Below, piece after piece: positions 14,240 through 21,115 of a stretch of 30,576 nucleotides of DNA. Origin of the DNA: Candidatus Nanopelagicales bacterium (lineage in GTDB: Bacteria > Actinomycetota > Actinomycetes > S36-B12); NCBI GenBank assembly GCA_023264215.1, contig JALQSY010000004.1, positions 1-30,576 of the forward strand. The letters run 5' to 3'. A program made the translations under genes and the position numbers. Below the pieces are notes generated by a model, which was not told where the DNA came from, searched no databases, and saw only the letters and a program-made list of their open reading frames with translations. Numbering within the stretch: position 1 is the stretch's first letter; the number at the start of each line of letters is the position of its first letter.

Positions 14240-14794
14240 ATGCATCCGATCTTCGTCATCAGCGCCGTGGTCAGCGCATTCCTGCTCGGCAGGAAGTCCG
14301 CGGAGAAAAAGAAGCCCAAGAAGGGGGCCTCCGTGACCCAACTGCCGTCGCTCGGCGAGCTCCCCCTGCCCGACGATCTGCCAGAGCTGCCCGATCTTCC
14401 GGCGCTACCGCCGGCGTGGACCGACAGCTCGGGCGCGCCTTCGCAGGCGCAGATCAAGAACGCCGCGGCGTGGGCCAAGACGGCGTTTGATGCGGAGATC
14501 TACCCCGCCGGCGCCGACAAGACCAAGATCGCGCCGCCGAGCACCGCCGGGGGCATCTCGACCGCGCGCGACTGCTCGATCGTGGCCGTCGGCGAGCGGT
14601 GGTGGGACCGCGCCGGCCAGGTCGCCGAGAGCCTCGAGCGCGCCAACATGCTCACGCTCGGCACGCTCGAGCGCGCCTTGTTCCCCCTGCACTGTCGAGG
14701 TGCGCGCGCGCCGGGCATCGACGCGCTGCGAGCCGAGCTTGCCGAGCGGGCCGGCCTCGATCCGGGTATGCTGCGCAACCGGAGGCACAGATGA
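14240..14794 (+). CDS. single-span membrane protein
   Basis: Predicted 184-aa protein. N-terminal hydrophobic segment 1-17 (MHPIFVISAVVSAFLLG), then RKSAEKKKPKKG, a Leu/Pro spacer of repeated L-P-x-L-P-x-L units, and a soluble helical domain (IKNAAAWAKTAFDAEIYP, VGERWWDRAGQVAESLERAN). Its stop overlaps the next start. No family recognised. Confidence 0.55.
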   Translation: MHPIFVISAVVSAFLLGRKSAEKKKPKKGASVTQLPSLGELPLPDDLPELPDLPALPPAWTDSSGAPSQAQIKNAAAWAKTAFDAEIYPAGADKTKIAPPSTAGGISTARDCSIVAVGERWWDRAGQVAESLERANMLTLGTLERALFPLHCRGARAPGIDALRAELAERAGLDPGMLRNRRHR

Positions 14795-15126
14795 GCAGCA
14801 ACACGAACGAGATCGTGATCGTCGGGATCCATCGTGAGGGGTCGACGCTGGTGATCACCGACGCGAAGGGCGAGGAGCACGAGGCGACCACCGCCGAGGG
14901 CCTGTGGCGCGCCCTGGCGGCGATCATGGACAACGACGAGATCCCCCGCACCAAGGTGCCGGCCTCGAACATCGCCGAGGTGCAGGGCCTCGTGGGCATC
15001 GCCCAGACCGAGGCCGAGTCGTTCGTGCGCGGCCGGTACGGCGACCTCGCCGGCGCGCTCGCGGGCTCGGTGGCGCGCAACGGCGCGCGGAAGGTCATCT
15101 CGTTCCTGCAGAAGAACAGCCGATGA
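14791..15126 (+). CDS. small soluble hypothetical protein
   Basis: Predicted 111-aa protein. Beta-strand start (EIVIVGIHREGSTLVITDAKG) followed by helices (GLWRALAAIMDNDE, VQGLVGIAQTEAESFV). The C-terminus is weakly hydrophobic (LAGALAGSVARNGARKVISF) but not clearly membrane-spanning. A strong ribosome site GGAGG lies at 14781-14785. It is coupled to the DUF2786-like gene by a 4-base overlap. No family recognised. Confidence 0.5.
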   Translation: MSSNTNEIVIVGIHREGSTLVITDAKGEEHEATTAEGLWRALAAIMDNDEIPRTKVPASNIAEVQGLVGIAQTEAESFVRGRYGDLAGALAGSVARNGARKVISFLQKNSR

Positions 15127-15506
15127 CGAAAGATCGCGCCATCTCGCTCGTGCACAAGCTCCACGCGCTCGCTGACAAGGCGGGCAGCGCCGGTGAAGCT
15201 GCGGCCGCGCGCGAGCAGGCAGCGAAGCTGATCGCGAAGTTCGAGATCAAGCCGGCCGATCTTGCAGCCGCACCGGCGTCGTCGCCGGGCGCGCCGCGAA
15301 CCACAGGGGCGGGTAGGCCGCGGGGCGCGTCGCCGTTCGGCGGCGTCCTCGACGACGAGCTCGGCGAGGTCGAGGCTTTCCTCGCCGACTTTCAGCGGAA
15401 GATGCGCGTCACGATCCTCGTCGAGGGGCGCAAGCGCGGCCGCTTTGCCGATCACCCCCACGTCGACGCGATCCTGGCGGCAGCAGCAAAGCGGGGGTCG
15501 CGATGA
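15123..15506 (+). CDS. short DUF2786-like protein
   Basis: Predicted 127-aa protein. Residues 1-45 (AISLVHKLHALADKAGSAG, then EAAAAREQAAKLIAKFEIKP) follow the DUF2786 pattern of two helices split by a small-residue turn. A Pro/Gly linker and a C-terminal helical part follow (GEVEAFLADFQRKMRVTILV). This is the second such domain in the window; the other, at 91-870, is in a different operon and carries a different C-terminal domain. Function unknown. It overlaps the transglycosylase gene by 4 bases. Confidence 0.5.
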   Translation: MTKDRAISLVHKLHALADKAGSAGEAAAAREQAAKLIAKFEIKPADLAAAPASSPGAPRTTGAGRPRGASPFGGVLDDELGEVEAFLADFQRKMRVTILVEGRKRGRFADHPHVDAILAAAAKRGSR

Positions 15507-16105
15507 ACCATCGGTGGCTCGCGGCCGCGGGGATCGTCGGCGCGGCAGTGCTGCTGCGGTCGTCGACTGCGGCAGCGTCGCCGTCGGCGCGCCCGCTCGG
15601 CGCGACGTCGATCCGCCTGATGGCGCTGCCGCTCGAGCAGCTCCTGCGCCAGCCGGGCCTCGCCGACTTCCTGACGGCGGTGGCGTACACGGAAAGCCGG
15701 TTCGACACGAATGCCGCCAACTCCCTCGGCTTTCGCGGCCTGTTCCAGATGAACACGAACACGTCGCGCGTCGCCGACGCGGGCGGCAAGCCGGACGACC
15801 TGTTCAACCCGAGGTGGTCGATCGCCTTGGTGGCGTGGTTCTTCTCACGCCTGCGCAACTACGCGCGCCCGGGGCAGACGATCGACTGGCTCGCGGTGCG
15901 CCGCGGCATGGCCTATCCGACGCTGGTGGACGACGTCGAGGAGCAGGATCAGCGCAGCCGCGAGGTGCGCGGCCGCCTCGAGGAAGGCCTGCGCGCCGTC
16001 AAGCTCCCCCAGTCCTTCATGCGCCGCGCGGCCTTCCCGGCGGGGTACAACTGGCCCGGCATCGCCGCGGCTCTGAAGGCCGTTGGCGTTGGAGGTGTCA
16101 CGTGA
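15503..16105 (+). CDS. lytic transglycosylase (SLT family) with N-terminal export/anchor segment
   Basis: Predicted 200-aa murein-cleaving enzyme. Residues 1-26 form a signal-like hydrophobic start (RWLAAAGIVGAAVLLRSSTA). The catalytic core carries the SLT signature: AYTESRFDTNA with E64 as predicted catalytic glutamate, then GFRGLFQMNT (79-84), matching the usual ES...N-x-x-S-x-A-x-G-L-x-Q-x order. Later aromatic helices (NPRWSIALVAWFFSRL) fit the fold. It would cut the host wall during entry, assembly or lysis. A second muramidase-like gene follows immediately, and a murein-binding protein precedes it. Confidence 0.8.
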   Translation: MNHRWLAAAGIVGAAVLLRSSTAAASPSARPLGATSIRLMALPLEQLLRQPGLADFLTAVAYTESRFDTNAANSLGFRGLFQMNTNTSRVADAGGKPDDLFNPRWSIALVAWFFSRLRNYARPGQTIDWLAVRRGMAYPTLVDDVEEQDQRSREVRGRLEEGLRAVKLPQSFMRRAAFPAGYNWPGIAAALKAVGVGGVT

Positions 16106-16821
16106 TCGCCATCGCCCTCACCCTCATCGTCGCCGCCGGCATCACGCCGCCGGCGGGCCTTCCCAACTACACGCATCCGATCGCGCCGCGCGAGCGCGAG
16201 GCTGCGCGCGCGCGCGTGCTCGAGGTCTACGCCGCGATCGACAGGTCGACGCAGGACCCCGAACTCCGCGCCGAGTTGCGTCGGATCTGCCGCCGCGAGA
16301 GCGCCTGCAACTGGATCGGCGCCGTGACGCACCACGAGGGCGACGCCGCCGGCGGCCGCGCGCGCTGGCGCATGGCGGTGGCCCGCGGGTGGCTGCACCC
16401 CGAGCGGTGCGACGAGCATCAGCTGGGTGACCCGGCCCGGTGGACCAGCTACGGCCCCTTCGGCGTCGCAGCTGCGTGGACCGTGCGCTACGCCGGCGCG
16501 TGCGCCGGCCCGGAGGCCCTCGACGACCCGCGGGTCGCCGCGCGCGCGGTCGTCTCGTGGATGCACTCGCTCTGCCGGCGGCAGGGCGCCTGCGACTGCG
16601 AGGGACGCACCCGCTGGTGGGTCGGACCCGGCGTCTGGAGCGGGCGCACGAGCTGGCAGCGACTCGCCTCGGTGGAGCGACAGTGCGGCGAGCAGCCGCT
16701 GTGGCGCTGGGGACTCGCCGCGATCGACATCCTGCTGCCGGGCACCTTCGATTGGACAAGCGAGATCCGCACCGCGCTCGCCGCGCCCCGTGATATCATC
16801 GAGGAGGACAGGCCGACATGA
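16102..16821 (+). CDS. second lysozyme/transglycosylase-like protein
   Basis: Predicted 239-aa protein starting at GTG 16102, which overlaps the previous stop; GGAGGT lies 5-10 bases upstream. Hydrophobic N-terminus (IAIALTLIVAAGITPPAG) suggests export or anchoring. RRICRRESACNWIG provides a candidate catalytic Glu (E66), followed by TSYGPFGVAAAWTVRYAG, resembling the S-x-G-x-x-G-v element of lysozyme-fold transglycosylases. Six or more Cys residues suggest disulfides in the periplasm or outside the cell. The match is weaker than for the preceding enzyme; it may have a different linkage specificity or be a divergent duplicate. Confidence 0.6.
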   Translation: MIAIALTLIVAAGITPPAGLPNYTHPIAPREREAARARVLEVYAAIDRSTQDPELRAELRRICRRESACNWIGAVTHHEGDAAGGRARWRMAVARGWLHPERCDEHQLGDPARWTSYGPFGVAAAWTVRYAGACAGPEALDDPRVAARAVVSWMHSLCRRQGACDCEGRTRWWVGPGVWSGRTSWQRLASVERQCGEQPLWRWGLAAIDILLPGTFDWTSEIRTALAAPRDIIEEDRPT

Positions 16822-17633
16822 ACCCGATCGCACTGCTTGCCGCCGCCGGCGTCGCGGCGCTGTTCTTCTTCCGCCGCCCCGCGCGCCGCGTCGGACCCGC
16901 GCCAGGCGGCCTCGACGCGGACGCGGACGCGGATGGGGGCAAGGAGGGGACCAGCGTGCCCCCTCCGCCGCCACCCAAGCGTCGCCCCGCCAAGGACTTC
17001 GCGATCGGCGGCTTCAAGTCGGCCGGCGGCGGGGGCGGCGGCGGGGGCGGCGGCGGCCTGGTGTTCGAGCCGGGCGGCCAGGCGGAGCCCGAGCCCGAGC
17101 CCGAGCCGCACGGCGTCGTGCCGCAGGCTGTCAGCCTGCCGGCGGTCATCGACTGGGAGCAGCAGCTGGGCGACCAGAACGACTCGATCGAGGTGCAACT
17201 CAGCGAGCAGTCGAACCCCGAGCAGCGCCTGCCCAACGGCACCTACTACGCCAAGCTGTCGCTCGACGTGCGCATGAACACGTCGCTGATCTACGACAAC
17301 GGCCAGGGGACCTGGGTCTGGAACCACGATCAGATCGTCGGCTACAGCCAGGTCGAGACGATCACGTACAAGCTCACCGTGACCGATAACGCTGCGATCG
17401 TGCAGAAGGTCAAGCAGGTGCAGAAGAGCAACGGCGTGGCGTTCAACCGCTACATGTTCAACTGCGCGCAGGCGTCGGAGTGCGGTTGGAACGGCAAGTA
17501 CTTCTCGTTCTTCGAGCCCAGGCTGGTCTGGAATCTCGGACTCGAGGCGCGTTTCAAGACCCGCCACGTGTTCGCCCCGGGAATCAACCGCTACAACGTG
17601 CGCATCCGCGTCGCGTTTTCGAGGAGCCCATGA
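16818..17633 (+). CDS. membrane-anchored protein with low-complexity linkers and beta domain
   Basis: Predicted 271-aa protein. Anchor 1-18 (MNPIALLAAAGVAALFFF), basic RRPARR, an Asp-Ala repeat (GAC/GCG tandem near 16913-16932), a proline run, a glycine run of 11, and a Glu-Pro repeat. Then a globular domain of about 160 residues with strands (GTYYAKLSLDVRMNTSLIYD, ETITYKLTVTDNAAIV, YNVRIRVAFSRSP). ATG 16818 is preceded by GAGGAGGA. No family recognised. The long flexible stalk suggests a domain held away from a membrane, such as a virion spike base or receptor-contact protein. Confidence 0.6.
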   Translation: MNPIALLAAAGVAALFFFRRPARRVGPAPGGLDADADADGGKEGTSVPPPPPPKRRPAKDFAIGGFKSAGGGGGGGGGGGLVFEPGGQAEPEPEPEPHGVVPQAVSLPAVIDWEQQLGDQNDSIEVQLSEQSNPEQRLPNGTYYAKLSLDVRMNTSLIYDNGQGTWVWNHDQIVGYSQVETITYKLTVTDNAAIVQKVKQVQKSNGVAFNRYMFNCAQASECGWNGKYFSFFEPRLVWNLGLEARFKTRHVFAPGINRYNVRIRVAFSRSP

Positions 17634-18055
17634 AGGCGATCCCGCTGATCGCGATCGCAGCCGCCGGCGTGGCTGCAGCTCTCGTCCACGGGCGTGAGCC
17701 CGAGGTCGAGCCCGAGCTCGTCGAGGTGCCGCGCCGGAACAGCGCGACGCGCATGGACTGGATCCCGCAGGACCACGTCCTGACGGCGGCCGATGCCCGC
17801 GGCGTGCGGAAGATCGACGCCGCCAACCAGCCGTGCACGGTGTGGCTGAAGCTGCCGCCCGAGCGGTTCCAGGTGCAGCGATCGACGGGCACCGCTGGCG
17901 TCCGCTTCGTCGCGTACCACGAGCAGAAGCAGGCGACGTGGGTTGGCTTCGAGGTCTACCGCGCCGGCGACTTCAAGCTCAACGTCCGCGACGCAGGTGG
18001 CACCTGGGTCGGCAGCTTCCAGCTCAAGGTGTCGAACGTCGGGAGGCCGGCATGA
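17630..18055 (+). CDS. single-span membrane or exported protein with beta domain
   Basis: Predicted 141-aa protein. Hydrophobic residues 4-19 (IPLIAIAAAGVAAALV), then acidic repeats (EPEVEPELVEVP) and a beta-rich domain (PCTVWLKLPPERFQVQRSTG, ATWVGFEVYRAGDFKLNVRD). ATG 17630 is preceded by GAGGAG. Its gene overlaps both neighbours by 4 bases. Similar layout to the preceding gene but shorter; the two may assemble together. No family recognised. Confidence 0.55.
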   Translation: MKAIPLIAIAAAGVAAALVHGREPEVEPELVEVPRRNSATRMDWIPQDHVLTAADARGVRKIDAANQPCTVWLKLPPERFQVQRSTGTAGVRFVAYHEQKQATWVGFEVYRAGDFKLNVRDAGGTWVGSFQLKVSNVGRPA

Positions 18056-18393
18056 GGCTTCTGAGCGCACTGCTGCAGCTGCTGCCGATGCCGAGGGTCA
18101 TCCTCGACGACGGCTGCCAGCTCGTGCAGGACAGCGGGCGCGCTCATCGGATCGCCCGCATGCTCGCGAGTCGCTGGACCGCGATCCGTCGTTCGCACAA
18201 GCGAGGGGCGACCGTGGAGGCGATCGCGCGCCAGTACGCCTTGCAGTTGGTGCCCGAACGCTGCCGCAACTCGGATGCGTCCGGGCTCATCGAGCACGCG
18301 CTGATCGTCGAGATCAACCGCGGCATCAACGACAAGATCAACCCCTTCGAGCTGCCCACACAAGGGCTGCTGTCCGCCCTCGGGAGCAACTGA
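18052..18393 (+). CDS. hypothetical helical protein
   Basis: Predicted 113-aa protein from ATG 18052 with GGGAGG upstream. The first 18 residues (RLLSALLQLLPMPRVIL) form an amphipathic or weakly hydrophobic helix, followed by a basic helix (RIARMLASRWTAIRRSHKRG) and ATVEAIARQYALQLVPE. It could bind a membrane surface or DNA. No family recognised. Confidence 0.45.
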   Translation: MRLLSALLQLLPMPRVILDDGCQLVQDSGRAHRIARMLASRWTAIRRSHKRGATVEAIARQYALQLVPERCRNSDASGLIEHALIVEINRGINDKINPFELPTQGLLSALGSN

Positions 18394-18394
18394 C

Positions 18395-19054
18395 ATGGAA
18401 CCCATCACGATGATCGCCCTCGCCGCCGGCGCGTACCTCCTGCTCAAGGGCAAGAAGGAGAAGCCCAAGAAGATCACCGAGAAGCCGGTTGGCCCTCGTC
18501 CGACCATGCTGCGCCTCAGCGTGACGGTGCGCGACGGCGAGCTCGTCTTCGCGAGCAACAAGGACTCGCGGATCACGATCGACGACAACGAGGTCGTGCT
18601 GCGCGAGCAGGTGCCCTTCGACGTGCTGGTGAGCGTGCCCGAGAGCATGGCGCCGCCGCAGGTCCAGGAGCTCAACGGTGCGATCGTGGCTGCCGGCACC
18701 GTCGGCGAGACGCGCGACCTGCTGTTCCGCGTCACCGAGTACGGCCAGAACACCGAGGAGGGCGCCAACATCCGGCTGTCGGTGATGCGCTCCACGACGG
18801 GAGGAGCGGCGATCGGCGTGCTGTGGCTGACCGCCCTGCAGCCGGGGCGCGTGATCCCCAAGCCGCCGACCAAGCCGGCCGAACCCAAGCCGCCCGCCCA
18901 GGCCGGCGCGCGCACCAAGGTGTACCTCGGCGACGACGACCTGTGGTTCTTCGGCGGCTACATCGACGACAAGCTGATCCTCGTGGACGGCCCGTTCGCG
19001 AACGAGCAGGCGGCCACCACGGCCGCCGCCAACTGGAAGGCGGCTCAGGGATGA
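18395..19054 (+). CDS. single-span membrane protein with two soluble domains
   Basis: Predicted 219-aa protein. Anchor 1-16 (MEPITMIALAAGAYLL), then LKGKKEKPKKITEKP. An Ig- or jelly-roll-like middle region (MLRLSVTVRDGELVF, VPFDVLVSVPESM, RDLLFRVTEYGQN), a Pro/Lys linker (PPTKPAEPKPPAQ) and a C-terminal domain (TKVYLGDDDLWFFGGYIDDK). The stop overlaps the next small gene. No family recognised. Confidence 0.55.
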   Translation: MEPITMIALAAGAYLLLKGKKEKPKKITEKPVGPRPTMLRLSVTVRDGELVFASNKDSRITIDDNEVVLREQVPFDVLVSVPESMAPPQVQELNGAIVAAGTVGETRDLLFRVTEYGQNTEEGANIRLSVMRSTTGGAAIGVLWLTALQPGRVIPKPPTKPAEPKPPAQAGARTKVYLGDDDLWFFGGYIDDKLILVDGPFANEQAATTAAANWKAAQG

Positions 19055-19152
19055 CGCCGGCACGCAGGCCTTCGCGCGTGGGCACGATCATCGTCGCCGC
19101 GATGCTGCTCGCCGTGCTCACCGACTACATCCGCTTCGGAAGGACCAAATGA
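19051..19152 (+). CDS. 33-aa single-span membrane peptide
   Basis: MTPARRPSRVGTIIVAAMLL followed by AVLTDYIRFGRTK: basic N-terminus, one hydrophobic helix of about 17 residues, basic end. Both ends overlap neighbouring genes by 4 bases, the best evidence that so short a frame is real. Tiny single-span proteins are typical of membrane-containing virions and of holins; neither role can be chosen from sequence. Confidence 0.6.
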   Translation: MTPARRPSRVGTIIVAAMLLAVLTDYIRFGRTK

Positions 19153-19643
19153 CCGCCATGACGACCGCGCGACGCAACTACGACGACGAGGCCGGGGCAT
19201 CGCAGCAGGCCTCGGAGCAGGACGCGCCCAAGAAGCCCGCGGCCCCCCGCGCGAAGGCGCGAGGCTTCAGCGTGCTGCAGAGCCTGCTGCTCGCCGGCGG
19301 CTCGGCGGTTGCCGCCGTGGTCGCGGTCGACTGGTACCGCAAGGTCTTCAAGGGCGGCGGCGACGAGGAGCAGCGCGGCCCGGCCCAGGCCCCGGCGGCG
19401 ATCCCCGCGACGCCGATGCAGCAGCAGACCTTCGTGCCGATGCCCATGCCGTTTCCGATGCCCATGCCGATGTACGGCGGCAGCATGCCCGCTCCCCCGA
19501 CGCGCAACCGCGAGTCAGACGAGGAGGAGACGGAGCGCGACCTGCTGCGTCGCATGAAGAAGGACCGCGAGAAGGCCAAGGTGCTCAAGGAGATGCAGCG
19601 TCGGCGCATCGAGGATCTTGCAGACGACTTCTTGGAGGATTGA
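19149..19643 (+). CDS. single-span protein with Met/Pro repeat and charged C-terminal helix
   Basis: Predicted 164-aa protein. Acidic, Gln-rich N-terminus (1-35), one hydrophobic segment near 44-62 (LQSLLLAGGSAVAAVVAVD), basic WYRKVFKGG, then a repeated Pro-Met segment (FVPMPMPFPMPMPMYGG) and a strongly charged C-terminal helix (DLLRRMKKDREKAKVLKEMQ). The Met/Pro tract is unusual and may be a flexible or self-associating linker. Possible bitopic virion or assembly protein. Confidence 0.55.
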   Translation: MTAMTTARRNYDDEAGASQQASEQDAPKKPAAPRAKARGFSVLQSLLLAGGSAVAAVVAVDWYRKVFKGGGDEEQRGPAQAPAAIPATPMQQQTFVPMPMPFPMPMPMYGGSMPAPPTRNRESDEEETERDLLRRMKKDREKAKVLKEMQRRRIEDLADDFLED

Positions 19644-19646
19644 ACC

Positions 19647-20210
19647 GTGACCGCACGCAACCTCGCCACCTCGAAGAACGCCAGCATCGCGCTTCACTAC
19701 GTGGTGAAGGCGCAGCGCGCGAAGCGATGGGTGCCGCCGATCACCGGCGGCGTGGCGGACGGCCGCCACCCGCGGGAGTTCAATCGCGTGTCGCTGATCC
19801 AGGGCACGATCCACGAGCTCGAGCACACCGACCGAGCGTCCGTTGCGGTCAAGATCGCGATGGACCACCTCGCGGAGGATCCGCGCTACTACAAGAAGCT
19901 CGAGAAGATCGAGGCGAGCCGCAACCCCAAGCGCGCGAGTCAGCCGAGGCCGCCCAAGGGGACGCCCACGGACACCAACAAGTTCGCGCTGTGGGACTAC
20001 TTCTACGGGCAGCGGAAGCACCTCGCCCCCGACGGCGTGATCACGCGGGTTGAGACGACCGACGTGCCGCACCTCAAGCGCATGGTCGGCGCGGGTTGGC
20101 TCGTGCGTCACCCGACGATCAAGAACGGCTGGATCCTGTCGGCGTGGGGCAAGAAGCTGCTGCACGAGTACGACGTCGAAAGGGGGCACCTGTGGCGACG
20201 CCCCCGATGA
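19647..20210 (+). CDS. protein with DUF5661-like segment
   Basis: Predicted 187-aa protein from GTG 19647 with GGAGGA upstream. Residues about 55-90 (IHELEHTDRASVAVKIAMDH then LAEDPRYYKKLEKIE) match the DUF5661 pattern of EHT, IA-x-DHL-x-E-x-P-x-YY. Such segments occur in phage-encoded proteins of unknown function. The C-terminal half (ALWDYFYGQRKHLAPDGVIT) looks winged-helix-like: HLKRMVGAGWLVRHPTIKNG then WILSAWGKKLLHEY. DNA binding is possible. Confidence 0.55.
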   Translation: MTARNLATSKNASIALHYVVKAQRAKRWVPPITGGVADGRHPREFNRVSLIQGTIHELEHTDRASVAVKIAMDHLAEDPRYYKKLEKIEASRNPKRASQPRPPKGTPTDTNKFALWDYFYGQRKHLAPDGVITRVETTDVPHLKRMVGAGWLVRHPTIKNGWILSAWGKKLLHEYDVERGHLWRRPR

Positions 20211-20875
20211 AGATGTCGGCGCACGCCGACGCGCTGTGGCGCAAGGTCTACGCGAGCTCGCGGAGGCTCTGGGTCGGCAACCTCGACCAGTACGAGGACA
20301 GCGACGCCATGTTGACCGCCAACGCGGCTGTGGCCAGCTGGTACGCGCGCGACCACGGCAGGTGGACGCTGCGCCCGCAGCTCGAGCGCAAGTACGGGCC
20401 GATGCCAGAGCCCGGCACGCTGTTCCTGCTGGGCAGGTTTCGCGGCATCGACACGGTCACCCGCGACGGCGAGATCATCACGCACCGGTTCGAGCCCAGC
20501 CCTGGCGAGCCGGCGCCCGTGCTGCTCTGGTCGCAGGACCTGTCGGCGTGCTTCGTGTTCCCCTTCCTGCGGCTCGGTGACTGCAAGACCGAGATCCCCG
20601 CGCGCGAGAGCAAGCTCGTCGCGATGTGGAACAAGGGGCGCCCAGCGGTCTGCGCTGCGCCGGCTCAGCACCCGCGCGGAGAATCCCTCGGGCGCCCGAT
20701 GCCCGCCCTCACGACCTCGTACTCGAGCGACAAGTTCACGCACGGCAGCATGCGCGAGTACATCCACCATCACGATGCCGGCGTGATGCTCTACACTTCA
20801 CCAGGGCCCGTTCCGCGGGTGCTGATGTTGATGGGTGGACGGCTTCGCGTCACACCCGACGGACTCGAAGGCTGA
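20192..20875 (+). CDS. hypothetical protein
   Basis: Predicted 227-aa protein from GTG 20192, which has AAAGGGGG upstream; ATG 20207, overlapping the previous stop as ATGA, is an almost equal choice. The content is mixed alpha/beta: a helical start (MKMSAHADALWRKVYASSRR), a middle with strands (GTLFLLGRFRGIDTVTRDGE, VLLWSQDLSACFVFPFLRLG) and a His-rich spot (REYIHHHDAGVMLYTSPG). No family recognised. Not membrane-bound by eye. Confidence 0.45.
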   Translation: MATPPMKMSAHADALWRKVYASSRRLWVGNLDQYEDSDAMLTANAAVASWYARDHGRWTLRPQLERKYGPMPEPGTLFLLGRFRGIDTVTRDGEIITHRFEPSPGEPAPVLLWSQDLSACFVFPFLRLGDCKTEIPARESKLVAMWNKGRPAVCAAPAQHPRGESLGRPMPALTTSYSSDKFTHGSMREYIHHHDAGVMLYTSPGPVPRVLMLMGGRLRVTPDGLEG

Positions 20876-20889
20876 AAGGAAAGAACACC

Positions 20890-21093
20890 ATGATCACGTT
20901 CCCGTACATCCTCGGCGGCATCATCGCCGCTGTCGCCCTCAAGAAGCGCAAGGCTCCGCGCCCCGGCGCGGCCAGCAGCGCCTCCCACGTCTCCCCCGAG
21001 TCGAACACCGAGGGGCAGTACAACCGCAACGGCCAGGCTCGACCGGTGCTGAGCAGCCGTCGGCGCAACTGCGCCCGGTGCGTGATCTCCTGA
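20890..21093 (+). CDS. 67-aa single-span membrane protein
   Basis: Hydrophobic segment at 1-17 (MITFPYILGGIIAAVAL), then KKRKAPRPGAA and a polar tail with two Cys (RNCARCVIS). ATG 20890 is preceded by AAAGGAAAGAAC. Same N-terminal-anchor plan as its upstream neighbours. No family recognised. Confidence 0.55.
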   Translation: MITFPYILGGIIAAVALKKRKAPRPGAASSASHVSPESNTEGQYNRNGQARPVLSSRRRNCARCVIS

Positions 21094-21115
21094 ACGAACC
21101 CCCTGCGGAGGCGCC

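Noticed and set aside
16488..17567. Long minus-strand frames opposite the transglycosylase and spike-base genes
   Set aside because: Shadow frames in GC-rich DNA; the plus-strand genes have ribosome sites, coupled starts and domain motifs.
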